This document shows, in pieces, positions 1 to 12,600 of a DNA stretch of 64,000 nt; within the stretch, counting starts at the first letter, position 1, and each line of letters starts with the position of its first letter. The notes beneath the pieces are model-generated. The model was not told where the DNA came from. It ran no database searches and worked only from the letters and a program-made list of their open reading frames with translations. The DNA comes from Prototheca cutis. Lineage: Eukaryota; Chlorophyta; Trebouxiophyceae; Chlorellales; Chlorellaceae. A program made the translations under genes and the position numbers. The stretch lies in the NCBI GenBank assembly GCA_002897115.2, contig BCIH01000016.1, positions 35,284 through 99,283 on the forward strand. The letters run 5' to 3'.

Positions 1-3000
1 CGTGAGATGAAGTCCCCAGCAACGAGCATTCAAGCTTGGCAAGTAGTCGACCGTGCAACAGCGCACCAAGGTGAAGTCGTTGGGCTTGGGTCAGTGTGAT
101 GTAGCACCTGTCTGTGAGCGGTGTGATGCAGAGACAGCCACAGTTGCCGATGTATTCGTATCCATATGCAATGTCCGCATCACAGATGGACACCTGCGCA
201 GGGAGACAAGAGGAGGATTTGGCCGTGGGAACGTGCGGCGTCAAGGTATCATGAAAACCATGCTGCGAAGGAAGAGCAATGAACAAAGTCTGGTGCCGGC
301 CCAATTGCATTCAAAGTCAGCCCTCCTTTGGAAAAAAAGGAGATGTCCAAGGGCAGCTGTCCTGATCCCACACATTGTCGCACCGTGCAATCTTTGGTTC
401 TTGGCGACTGGTAGTAGCGCAGCTGGCTCTGCCAGTCAAAGGCCGACTGCGATTCCGCGCGGGCGTCGATCAGGCGCTGCACGACGTCCCGAGCGTGCAC
501 ATCCACGGTGCACAGCGTGATGAGCTTCTTCCTGTCTTCGGGGGCCAGCGGACCGTTCAGTTTGGAGATGAGCTCCGCCAGTTGGCCTTGCAGCAGCGCA
601 TACAAATCCTGCAGTCGCATGTGAAGCACGGAGTGGTGACTCGGTACCTACCTCTGTGGGAGGGACCCCGGCCCCAGCACCTTGTTCCCAACAACAGGCC
701 AAAATGCCATCCATCCAACCTTGAGCGCATTTTCATTGCCGTCTTCAATCGCATCCAGAGCCGCATCCACCTGTAGATTGGTGATCCGCTCCATGTCGTG
801 CCTTGCGCTTGTGGATGCAAACATTCAATCCATGGGAAGCATGCATGGCAAGAAGCAACAGGCCACTTTTAGAACAAAAAAACTCAGCCAACCAATGCTA
901 CAGTGCCATGCCTCCAACGCCCCCTGTCAAACCTCGTGTGTGAAATAGGTCCGAGAGGCTGTGATGGTGGTCTGTGTCGATTGCTGCAGTACCCATTCCA
1001 TGCGTGGAGTGTCCGGGTAACCTGCATCAGGGAGGGTGAGTGCAGCCATTGTGATGGGGATGCACTGATCCTCCTGTGCCTGGCATCTCTGAGCAACTCC
1101 TCCAGCATTTGATTGGCAAGAGCTCAACAATACAAAGAAACCCTGGCCACTCACTCAGCATGGCTCGGCGATAATCCGCTCGCATGGCCTCCTTCATCGC
1201 ATCCACCAATCGGTTGATCCAAACCTAGGTTGGAAAAGCAAGGGAAAGGCATCTGATTCACAATTGAAGCAGTTCCACCACCCGCCCTTCAACCCATCGA
1301 CTCCAAACCCATGACCCCTCACCTCCACAGGTCCGGAGCAGTCACAGGGTTCCACGAATGGCACGACTTCACCCTCGCCAGAGATCATGTGTGTGGCCCG
1401 GTGGGTGGGATCGCCCTTGTCGTCCAATTCAAACTGCAGTCCATGAATATTGTCAAAGATCTTTGGAAGGTGCCTGCAGCGCCGGTGCAAAAGGGATGCA
1501 TCGTGGGTCTGGTGTGGTGCAAGCACCAAGTCAAATATGGCTCAGTGAAACTCGCAAACGAGAAGGGGGAGACCCGGATGGCGTGCTCACTTGACGATGG
1601 AAATCGGCCGAGCGCCGTTGGCAAGGATGTCCAAAAGGTCTGCAACGGCAACGAAATAGAAACGGGGACAAGCCAGTCGCTTGGTCTCCAGGTAATCCTG
1701 CCAGGGGGTGATGCGGGAAGGTGGAGAGGTCAACACCGCAAGTGGCAAGCTGTGGTGCTGCTGGGGGGCACAAGGTGGAGACGGAACAAAGGTACCACCC
1801 CATGCTGCAGGTTCTGCTGTACTTTACCCTTCACAAATCCTTCGTACCTGCACCGCTTTGCCACAGAGCTCCAGCTGTTCCAGCATGTGTTCCAGTGCTT
1901 CCTGCCTGCCTGGCACGCAGCACACGGCCACGACGCGAGTGGTGGCGCTAGCTTGGCGCTGCAGGGCCTGCCGCAGATGGGGCAAGGGGGACAAGCGGTG
2001 GTGAGAAATCGTACGCAAAGGGTGCATGGTCAACATGCAATTGGCACACGAGTCGAACGGTCATGCCGGCGGGCATAATTATGCCACAGCTGTCACAAAA
2101 AAAAACATTTCATTGGACTTTCAACGAACTGGGCATTGGGGCAATCATGTGGTCGACCTCTGCATTCTCAACATTGCCACCCCCACACACCATGAATGCA
2201 GCATGCACAGCCTTGAAACGAGCAGAGTCTTCTGGAAGGCGGACATGGATGTCCTCGCTCCCTCTGAAGATACTCTCCAGTGACTGCATGTACTTGTGGT
2301 AGGAGGTGGCTACCAGTGAGCAGATGGTTGCATGCGAACTGCCCTGGGGCCCGGCTGCGTTGAGGGCAGGATCATAAAAGTCCCAGCCATCCCTCACAAA
2401 TGAGCTTCCAATTCCTGCCCGCGCACCTGCCAGCGGCGCTGGACATCTATCCATGTCGTCAGGAGGGCATCGACAGCTGTCAGCCGGCGCTGCCACTCTT
2501 GCACGCTCTGCTGGAAACGAGCATGGCCCAGCACGAATTTGGACGTTCCCAGTGTCTGCAGCGTCAGCATATCGCTCTCCAGAAGGTCTGTCACTGTGTC
2601 CGGCACCGACAACAGGGAGCTGAGGTCCTCGAGAAGACCAGGCCCAGGGACAAATGCCACGCTCTGGTCTGCCCAATTTGCAGTGATCTTGGCCAGAGAC
2701 TGTGCAGCCATGGAAGGAGATAGGTGACCGATATGAATGTGCCTCCATAGTTGTGTACGAGCATTTCTCCATGCAGAATGATGCAGGATGAGTTGTACAT
2801 ATCTTTAAAATCATCCTGCTGCCCCAAGCACCTGTTCGATGGCCAGTTCCCTTTGGGCTTGTTCAAGCACGGCATCACACTTGGCGGGCTGGCGATGCAG
2901 GTTCAAGTCCAGCAGCTCTCCAACCTTGGTGCTCCCCGAGACCTCCAGCCCTGGCTGCGCCTGCACCGTTAGTGGGTTGCCCGGGGGTGGCATGGCCGAC

Positions 3001-4144
3001 AGAACTTGGCCGGTGGAAAACAAGACAAAGCTCGACCAGCGCCAGCGCCTGTACGGCGCTCCACAGCACAAACCCCAGACGCATTCAGAACCTACCTGAG
3101 TGAGTTGGGCCCAGTGCTGGGCCCGCATGGCCGGGTGGTGCAGCAAGTTGAGGATGGGCAGGGCCAAGACCATGGTCTTGACCTGTTCCTCCAGTACCGC
3201 CATCACAGGAACCGCATGCATCTGCACATACCGGGATTATACACATCTGGTTCCACAGAACTGCACTCCAGCATTGTTTCACGAGGGCCGTCGGCTCGTC
3301 AGTCTCCAAGCCGAGCACAGCTCCCCAGGCAACAACCCTGCCCCACACACTGCTTTGGGGCAGCTCTTGATCTCCTTGGCATGGCTTTTGCTGTCCGTAA
3401 TCTGTGAGACATTGGGGGCCAGCATCTTGATGGGATTGAACTCTCTGCATTGTTATGAGGGATCCTACTCAATGAGGAGCAGAAATTCGGTTCAGCAAAT
3501 GACGTACCAGGAGCTCTAGGTCGAGCCCCTGCCAGGGCAGCTGCCGCCAGGCGGTGTGCTGCTTGATGATCTTGTCGATAAGCCCCCACACGCTGTGCAG
3601 GGTCGCCGCCTCGTTCTGCAGTGGTGGGCTTCATGCAAGTGGTGTTGGCGTTCCCTCTGCTGCGCAGCGTAGCAAAGACGGGTCAAGCCATACGCGCTCG
3701 ATGGTTTATTCCGCACATGCTCATCCTCCAACCCCCCTACCATGCACGTTTGCAGGGCAGACGGTGGCTCGAAACTCAGTCCTAGGAGGGAATGCTGCGA
3801 TGCAAGGTCCTCTGCTTTGCCTCGCAAGCCCTGAATGGAGTGTGGTATTGTGAGGCGACTGTGACCATCACCAGTTGGGTTTTGGCATGCATCCTTTGCT
3901 GGGTTCCGATCGACGTCATTGCCGAAACTGCCCTGGCAGCAATCCGCTCCACTCCCCTGTCATCACCTGCCCCTCTGCAAGCAACCTTACCTGCGAACCC
4001 ATCTCTGTCTCAAGCTCCTCGAGCACCGAGAATGCACGCGCGATCTGGGAGTACATGGCCCATGGAATGGCTAGCGCGCATGTGGAGGCTGCTATTGCGT
4101 CGCGAACCACGTGCAATTCCGGGATGGCGGAAAGACACCACTGT

Positions 4145-4202
<58 letters not shown>

Positions 4203-7200
4203 TACCGTGTCTAACCCTAAGGCCCCTTTGGAGCTCAAAGGAGCAACTTCCACAAATTTTCTCCGGAAGGCTTCCACTGCTCCGCCATAAGACTTGGCTT
4301 CCTTGTGGAGTTCTTGTGCTTCCGCAGCGATGAATGGTCCCAGCGCCTCCTTGCTGCAGCCGGTGGGTTGTGGTCGCATTTGACCGCTGATTCAGATCAC
4401 GCCAAAGCAGGCCAAATACGCATGGCAATCTCATCCCACCCAAAACACCCCCCCCTGAGAATCGTCTTCCAATTGCCACGGTACCCAAGCATATCCTCAT
4501 GCAGCCACATGACAAACTCAAACTCACGTTGTTAGGAGCTTGCGTTGGAGCGCCTTCCACTCGCGGGCGGTGCTGTCCAGCCGGCCCTGTACTGGAGCCG
4601 GCAGTGGGGATCCTGCCCGGGCCAGCATGGCAGAGGAAGTTTGAAGTCCCGCGATGTTCCGCGTCACGGCGTCCGACCTCGCACGGATTTCGCCGCCGCA
4701 GGTGAGTGCTCCCAGAAGCAGTTCACGTTTGGCCCCCGGCGCCTCACTCCTTGGCGTGGCAATGGCAGGAAGCAACCCTAATGACGATTCCGCGACCAGA
4801 CCCCGGGACGCCATCACGCCACCTGCCAGGGACAGCGTGCTCGCCCGACGGGACGGCACTGCATGCGAAGCAGCAATGGATGGCAGGACGATGGATACCC
4901 CGCTCGCCGTGCTCACACGCCGGCTGCCCTGTGGAGTGGTCCTGGCAGAAGTCTTGGCAGCGGCCTGCCGAACGGGTGGTGTGCTCGGAATCGACGTACT
5001 GGACGACCGGCGAGACGCCGTGGCGACAGAGGGCGTGCCCTTGGCACCGCCCACGCCATACAGCACCAGTGCCTCGTTCAGAGTGGCCGTGGAAGCCGTG
5101 ATGAAGCTATCCAACTCTGCAAGCGTGCTGTCCACCTGCAATGTGGTTGTTGGATTGTTTGAGACCAGTCGATGCCGCGAGGGGCAGGGAGGTCTTTGGT
5201 CAAGTAGCGATCCTGAAGACCAAATATGTGTGGAAAACAAGGAAGAATCTGCTCAACCAGAAGGAAGCCCCGTCAAAAAAAGAAGACTCTGCATTGAAAC
5301 TGCACACAGACCCACCTGGCTCTCAATGTACTGGCAAAAGTGGTGAATTGTCCTGGTGGCAGCAGTGGCCAGGCTCTGCTTCAGGGCCCTGGCGTCGACT
5401 CGGATTGCCGCCACGACTGAATGACTGGGAAGTGCCTGCAGCGCCGTTTGGACACCTGACAGCTGTGACACTTATCCACAGCCAGCACCAAGCATGGCAT
5501 GGGAGTTTTATTTATCTTGGTCAAACAGGGACCAAGAGCCCCTGCTGCATGCCCCTTGAACCCAACAAATAATCCCCCCACCCCCTGTGCTCCTTGCCTG
5601 GATGCGGTCTGAGAGCTGACGGAATTCCTGAATCTGTGCTTCAATTCTTGTCAGCCTACCCTCTGCTGGCTCCGAGGCATCTGCCGCCAAGTATGCCTGG
5701 CAAGGGAGTATGGTGATCAAATGGACGCATGCATCAGGGGGAAATAGTCGTTGATGTAAGATGCAGCAAACACTGTAACCACCCCGGGACAGTTTCCATC
5801 GCAACGAAGGAGCACCCAGTCCGAGCAGTAATCCCTGGCTCACCTGCAGTGTCTCTCGTGCACTCTGCTGCCAAAGGCAAGCAAAGGGCTGCCAGCTGGT
5901 CTGCCAGGCAGCACAGGCTCCACTGATGCCTTCCAGCTGTTTGGTGATGGCCCGCAGCTCTGCCTCAATGCCGGCCTGCTGTCGGAGCTGCCAGTCAAAG
6001 CCATCCGCCGATCCTTCACCTGTGCAGATTGTGTTGGTGCACATGCTGTCATGTGGTGATGTTGCCTGCTCCATGCAGCTTCCACTGTGCATGTCCGAGT
6101 TATTCCCCACCTCCAGGGGCCCAGACGACTTGGCAGAGCGCAAGGCACTCGTTCGTCCAGTGTGTTACAAAGGCTTGCAGTGACTTTGGGCTGCATGACA
6201 TATGTATGTGTGTGGAGGGGGGTTGCCAGTTTGCTGGATGTGGCATGCAGCATGAGCTTTTGTCCGACGGCTTGGGAAATGCAGAACATGAGGCACCCCA
6301 GACGCTCGCTGGAAAAACCGCAGACCAGGGCCCCCCAACCTTTCAACAGCAGACAGGATGCTTGGTCGCCAGGCGATACAGTTGCTCTGTACTCCGATGG
6401 CCACTTCCAGGAACGGCGTGGCCGGCGCAGCATTTACGGGAGTCGACAGGGCCGCCAGCAATCTCTGGAAGGACACCAGCAACAGGTCCACCAGACCATT
6501 CAGGATGGTCTGCTGCACCTGGTGCAAGTACTGCCTCCAAGGCTCGCCACTCCTGCAAGCATGTGTCATCAAGTGATGGGGCATACTCGTGATGAGCATG
6601 AAAAGTTGCATGGTCTGGGGATTGTTTGCTGATGGGCGGTAAACCGTAGTGGAAACTCAGTTTGCCTCACATCCTCAAGTGCAGGGGAAGAAGTTTGTTT
6701 TCCCATGTTTCGTATCCGCTACCAAATCTCACGGCATATCTCACTACAAAATAACATCCGCCAAGCACCATCAACATGAAACCCAAAAAAGGGGGGAAAC
6801 CTTGGAATGTGCAAGGAGGCCGCCGCATTCTCCAGAATCTCCTCAAATGTTGCACTTTCGGCTGCCATGTCGGTCTTCCGGCTGGCCATGAGGCTGTGCA
6901 GCAAGCTTTCCAGCTCTGGATAGGTATGCACCTGTCCAAGCGCAGAGGGTTTGAAGTAGCGGGTTCATACCCCTTTTTTTGGTGACCACCCATCAATCAA
7001 GACTGTCCATTTGCCACACAAGCAAGCCATCCCGGTAGCTGGCATCCATCGCACCCACTCCGGCAGTGCGCCTCACCCCAGATGTTTGATTCAATCTAGC
7101 AGAACAAGAATCATGCCCAACAACCACAGACCTTGCCCTCCTTGAATTCAAACAGAGGCCGCTCCAGCCAACCAGCCAGCAGGCTGCGGATGCTCGATGC

Positions 7201-9965
7201 CGCCGTCTGCAGCGCAGTTGCGGGCAACGAGCCAGGGAGCGCGTTGTTCAGGTCGGTCATGTGAATGGAGTGTTTCCCGGCAGACAGCACTGCGTTCTTT
7301 CCTCAAATATCAACATGCAATCCGATACGATCAACGTCCAAGGTACCTGCAGAACAGAGGCCGCACTGACTGCCTTGGACACTGCCACATCACATCTGCC
7401 AATGCAGTCAGCAGCACCCTGGTGCGACCATGGTGTCTGCATGATGACCGGGGGCGTTTTGAATAGAAGACATTACTCAGGAAATCTGCTAGAAGGGATG
7501 TAACTGATTTCCACCGCATACGGTTCAAAGTCTTCCAAAGGCATCATGTCCACAGCACATGTGATGAGCATGGAACCTCTGGCTACCAACCTCAGAGGCC
7601 TGGAGCAGAGCGTCCCTGGCTTCGGTCATCTGATCCTGAAGCAGCGCCCGCTCCTCCAGACTCACACGCTTCTGCATGGCTCAGGGATGGGTGACATTTG
7701 TAATGACAAAGGATGAGAACTGACTGCCTTGTTGATGGTCGCCAGGAAAACACTGGAGCAATGGACAACGATCATCGGCCCAGCCAGTGGCTGAAATGAC
7801 GACGGGATTCCCATACCCAGCATCCACCAGCACCTCGAGCGCGTTCCAAGCCCGGCAAATGTTCTCTAGCTGTGCAACATGCTGCTGCAAGTCACTCGCC
7901 CTTTCCAGAAGCTGCGTGACATTGGCAGCAGGCGCGGGGTTCGCGAGGGAACTCCAGCATCCATCATCAGTCAGTCATGATGCAGCGCAGAAGCAGGACC
8001 GCATCATCACAACTTTCCCAGAAAGATCAGGTCACACTGCACTACAATTCACCACATCGCAGAGCAGCCACCAGCACACCCACAGGAATTTCCTGTATTT
8101 CCGGAACAACCGACGACGACTTGCCTCGAGCGCAGGCTGTGGAATGGGGGCCAACAGGTCAGGCATCGCACTGAAAGTCGCTGCCTCTTGGAGCAGCTGC
8201 AGCACCTGCTGGTCAAAGTTTGACTCGATGAGCAGCGCCCTGGTATCGCCAGCCGTGTCCACAGTTCTGTGAAATGCAATTTCGGAGGGAGCTTTTCGTA
8301 TCAAGGTTTTTTACCGGTTCGGAAGCTGCAGCATCGACCCTAAGCTGGCAGACAGTCACTGCTTCTGGGACGCCACACGAACACATGCATACATATTTCC
8401 GCATGCTAGGAACCCTGGTTCATAGGCACATGCAGCAACGCACCGGAGGAGGGGCCGGGCAAGGGAGGTCTCGCTGGTGGCATGCACCACGTCCTGCCAT
8501 GCATGCATGCGGCCGAGCTCGGCATCTTTCAGGCGCTGCAGCAGGCGCTGGGTGCTGGAGTCAACGCTCCTGGCACCTTTTTGGCCACGCAGGGTCTCTG
8601 GCAACCAAGACAGACCACGCTCAATGCCCTGGCAGCGTCTTTGCAGGCTCCTCAGCCAGACAACGGCGCCGGAAAATGGAACCGACCCAGGCGCCAGGGG
8701 TGGATCCGCCTCTTGCTCCTGAAATGCCACCGAAATCATGTCCAGCTCCCTCCCGGACATGGCAACCTGTGTGCAGTGCAAGGTGTTGCTCTTGGAGCGA
8801 GCTCATCGAGGCAGGCCGATCAGAATAAGGAGCCATGACCCATTGCATCCGACAAGCAGCCCACAGATTCCCTATCAATCCTACCAGTCGGTCAAAACAG
8901 GGCCGAATCTCGGCGGCCACGGCATCAGACTTGAGCCACTCTTTGAATCCGTGCAGAAGCACAGTGATGGCCGTGCTGGAAGTGCAGGCGTCCAGTCCCT
9001 GTGCATATGTATGTTCATTGAATGAATTCATCTGTGAGCCAAAAGAGCGAGGACAGGCAACCTCAGCATCCCAGTCTTTGCCTATTGCATCTTCCCCAGC
9101 AGGTCACCGCCCCCACCCCCCTCCCACCACCCCAAAAATGGAAAACAAAAAAACAAGTCCCCCATGTGCCTGTCGAAGGACGGAGGCTACCCTGCACTCC
9201 AAATCGTGGGCCACCCACGCCGCAGTGCGATGGGCCTGGTTCACTGCACCACGCTCTGGGCCCAGTGGGTCGCTGGTCGCCTGCCATGACAAGGGGAGAG
9301 ACAGCCTGCCTGCATGAAGTAAAACTTTCTGGACACAGCAAGCCACGGTCAGCAGACAACCCAAACCCAGGAACTCTTCTAGGTACTAGAGTTCCTCAGA
9401 GTTGAGCCCTGTCAATGTCCAAAATGTAGATTGATCCCCCTGTCCTCGGCATGTCAAACCCAACAGCTGCATAATCCTCTCCCCAAAAATCACCTCTCGG
9501 AGCGTGGCATACACGGCGGCAAACTCTGCGTGAATCTCCCGCAGCATCCCAGTCAGTTCCGGGCCCTGCACACGTGTCAAGCTGCAGGCTTTGTCCACTG
9601 CCTTCAGTCTTTTGATTCAGAAACAGGCCGACATCCTCCACCAAATGCCGTCTGCACTGTGGACGGACGCTATTGCACAGTCATAGAACCATGTCTGCTC
9701 CCACCTGGGTGCCCCCGCACACAACCCACACAGACCTTGCTGCCTCCAAGCTCCATGGCTTCGAGCTTGCCAAAGCGAATAGCAGCCTGGGTGAGGGCCA
9801 GAGCATCCTGCACTCGTTCCAACGTTCCATCGAGAGGCTCAAAAACAGATACATGTGGGAATCGCCAGATGGCCGGCTCGCCGTCCGGCATCCTCTTCCT
9901 CCCATGTTGCGCTGCGGTTTTGACAAGAGAGGAAGGTGCTTTTTTGTGTGGGTGGAAGGGGGGGT

Positions 9966-10041
<76 letters not shown>

Positions 10042-12076
10042 AGCATTGAATGGGTGATGTGTAGGAGAGATCAGTAGGCTAGCACAAATCCTCAGTCCAT
10101 CCAGCCAGCCACCCAGCAAACTGCTATTACCGATCAGTTCCAGGTACAGGCTCTTGGACAGTCCAAGCATGTGCAGCGCGGACTCCAGCTTGNGCTGGGC
10201 CTCCTCTGGCTCCCCGGCCAGCACCGTGGCGCCACCGGCCCAATTCCGGACGGCCAATTCCACATCTTCCATCGCCATATGGAGCAGGGACTGTGCTGCG
10301 GCCGGCTTGGCCCGGATAACGGGGCAGTGCCTCCAGAAAAGCAGGGCGGTGAGGAGAAAATCGCGAAGGGCGGTCAAGTATGCCGTGCCGTCAGTATCCG
10401 ACGGCTGCAGGCCAGCTTCCAGCCGCAGCGCATGGGCTTCCGCTGCAGCAGCATGCCGGGCGATGCATCCGGCTGCATCAACCGCTGAGTGGAGTTCTTC
10501 TCTCTGACGTTCCAGGGCCGCCACACGGGGGTTTCGATCGGTGCGGAGCAGCCGCAGGCATTTACTCATGTCGGGACTTTCCATCTGTGCCAGCAGTGAA
10601 CCCAGCGCAGCCGCCCTTTGCTGCCACTGGCGAAGCAACGCCACAGCCCGGCCCTGCGACACAGCACCACGAAGGACGTGGGAAGCGTCCACGTCAGCAG
10701 CAAGGGCCACCCGGATCTGCACAGTCCAGGCAGCCGCGGCACCGTCAACAGCCTTCAAAACTTCACGCAGCGGCGGGATTGCCAGGGACTCTCCCACGTC
10801 AGTGCCGTCTGTCGCCGCTAGAAACTCCTCCGCCGCCGAAAGATCCGGAATGGCCAGGGTATAGGAAGGAACTGTCATAGAGCCTGCTTGTGTGCTGCTC
10901 TGAAGACCTCGCTCATGCACTGTGATGTGGGTTGCAGATTCAGTCCGTGTTTCTGTGGGTCAGGCAATTTCGCCGGCCTTGAATTGACCTTGGAGTACGC
11001 ATTGTCATCACGCCCCGTCACCACAATCCACCGCCGCAGCCTGGCTGGCCATTCCAACCAGTCGCCAATACACCCCCCCTCCCCCACCTCGGACAATGTA
11101 CTGCTCGAGGGCATGGGTAACAAGTTTGGCCACGGCCGGAGCCAGGGGGACCTCGGCATCGGTCCCCAGCGCCGGGTGAGGCAAGCGCGCTTGCTCCCGG
11201 AGCATCGGGATGAAGGCATGAGAGGCCATCTGTGCCAGCTGACGTTCAACATTGGATCCAAGCTCAACAGCGACAACCTGTGATGACCATGGATGACGCC
11301 AGGTGTCATCTGGGCTCAACAGGTTGCCATGGATTCTAGGAGCCCCCCCGACCCAGGGCTGAGGCACTGGGCAATCAAGACCCCGAGGGTGTGTTACCAT
11401 GTCAATCTCGGCACGTTCACAGTTGTATTCAACAAGGTAAGCCTTATTCCCGACCAGAACCCACCCCAGCCATGCCCAACATACGCTGGTTTCAAAGGTA
11501 TCTTTGCTCAGCGGGCTGGTTCCAACTTTCAGCAGTGCCATGCGAGGAGATTTGCCAGAAGATGGGGGTATGCTCTGCAGTGAAGAACCCTGCAGAATGA
11601 CGGTATTTGTACAGTACTGTTCCATTGTACATTGAACAGTGTTCCCCACCAGCTTCCATGCACCCACATGTCCAGTACTTCATTCCAGGACATTCTTCCC
11701 CAATATCCTACAGAGGGCTTCCTTACCACTGCCAACTCCTTTCCATCCAAAGTGAAGAAGATGGCTTTCAAACTGGGCCTAGACAGAAACGACAACAACG
11801 TCGGCCTGGGATTGGTTGGGGGCAGGAGTTGCTGCGCACCAGTTTGGGCCGATCACGTGGACCCAGCTTGGCTGACCCTGCCCGGCAATCTGACGCCGGT
11901 CCCGCTGCTTGCCACCGACCCAACATCGGGACAAGGTCTTACCAGTTCTCGGATCGCGCAAATCGATCCCATGTGTCGATTGAAATGCCGAGGTATGCGC
12001 AAACCTTGGCCTGGGCAAGCGGGACGCACTCCGCACCCCTGGTGCCACCAGGCACGGCTTCCTCGGCGTCTTCCAT
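1..12076 (-). CDS. Dynein heavy chain, N-terminal part (tail, linker, start of AAA1); 3' end outside window
   Basis: Motor subunit of a dynein complex. The model starts at ATG 12076. First exons: 12076-11943, 11778-11727, 11574-11485, 11442-11398, 11277-11088. They read through [11 protein letters not shown] and [14 protein letters not shown], the usual DHC_N1 opening. About 25 further exons follow leftward. Examples are the tail exon at 10.9-10.2 kb ([20 protein letters not shown]), the linker exons at 3.6 kb ([16 protein letters not shown]), 3.2 kb and 2.9 kb ([20 protein letters not shown]), 1.68 kb ([13 protein letters not shown]), 1.1-0.96 kb (PRMEWVLQQ) and 0.6 kb ([14 protein letters not shown]). 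The exon at about 240-75 reads [11 protein letters not shown] then [14 protein letters not shown], the entry to AAA1. The P-loop itself lies beyond the left edge. The AAA1 entry resembles axonemal dyneins more than cytoplasmic ones, but the class is not settled. A Ser/Thr/Pro-rich stretch interrupts the tail near 5.05-4.75 kb. Internal exon ends are approximate. Confidence 0.93.
4141..4205 (-). repeat. Dynein intron made almost entirely of poly-G (poly-C on + strand)
   Basis: On the coding strand this 65-nt interval reads GTA, then about 56 G, then CCACAG. The upstream exon ends in GLDT and the downstream exon begins [10 protein letters not shown]. Both are in the same frame (phase 0), and both look like dynein linker sequence. 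The homopolymer covers + positions 4147-4202. No branch-point A or pyrimidine tract can be seen. Confidence 0.8.
9968..10040. repeat. Poly-G tract, 73 nt, in a dynein intron
   Basis: Uninterrupted G on the + strand, so poly-C in the dynein pre-mRNA. It lies upstream of a ccgcag acceptor near 9.92 kb. Reading frames through it give artefactual poly-Gly or poly-Pro and should be ignored. Confidence 0.95.
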
Positions 12077-12600
12077 GATCGAGGGTTAAGCTTCAGGGCT
12101 ATGACGGTCTTATGCTGCCATGAATTTACAATGTGTGTTTAACGAAATTGGGCGCGCGGGAACGGCCTTTGGCCGAGCGCTGTTTGCAAACCCACCAAAC
12201 GACACCCGCACTGTTCCGCGGCGAGAGAGCTCGCTGGCGACCAGGCCGGTGTCAATCCCCCGACTGGTCCGATCGAAGCGCCAGAGGCGATCCACGCTCT
12301 TTAATTTCCCACATGATTAAGATGAAACAGCTCATTTCATTTTTCATCTCCCGTAAATCTTCATGCCAGCTGCCGGCGAGGTTTCCCTGCAGTGGCCAGT
12401 CACCCTCGCCATCTGTCCCTGACGGCAGCCACGACCCACCCCATCAGGCAGAAATGCTCGCACAACTGATGTCTGGAAGCTGACAGCATAGGTTTTCCCT
12501 GCCTCGCTCAAGATTTCGCCCGGGCATGTCTTTAATGAGACTGCAAAGTGAACATGAGCGACTCTGAAGCAAAACAGTGAACCCAATTTCAGCAGGCCCG
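12077..12600. other. Intergenic: 5' flank of dynein gene and 3' flank of lipoyl-KGD4 gene
   Basis: No convincing coding frame. Both neighbours are on the minus strand, so this should hold the dynein promoter and the 3' UTR of the upstream gene. No specific element was recognised. Confidence 0.6.

Noticed and set aside
3792..4560. Poly-Pro and poly-Gly proteins across the 4147-4202 tract
   Set aside because: The tract is an intron of the dynein gene; the frames merely read through the homopolymer. The same holds for frames at 9.96-10.04 kb and 48.1 kb.
6935..6985. tRNA T-arm-like sequence (gcgggttcatacccc)
   Set aside because: No acceptor stem, D arm or anticodon arm around it; it lies at an intron/exon edge of the dynein gene.
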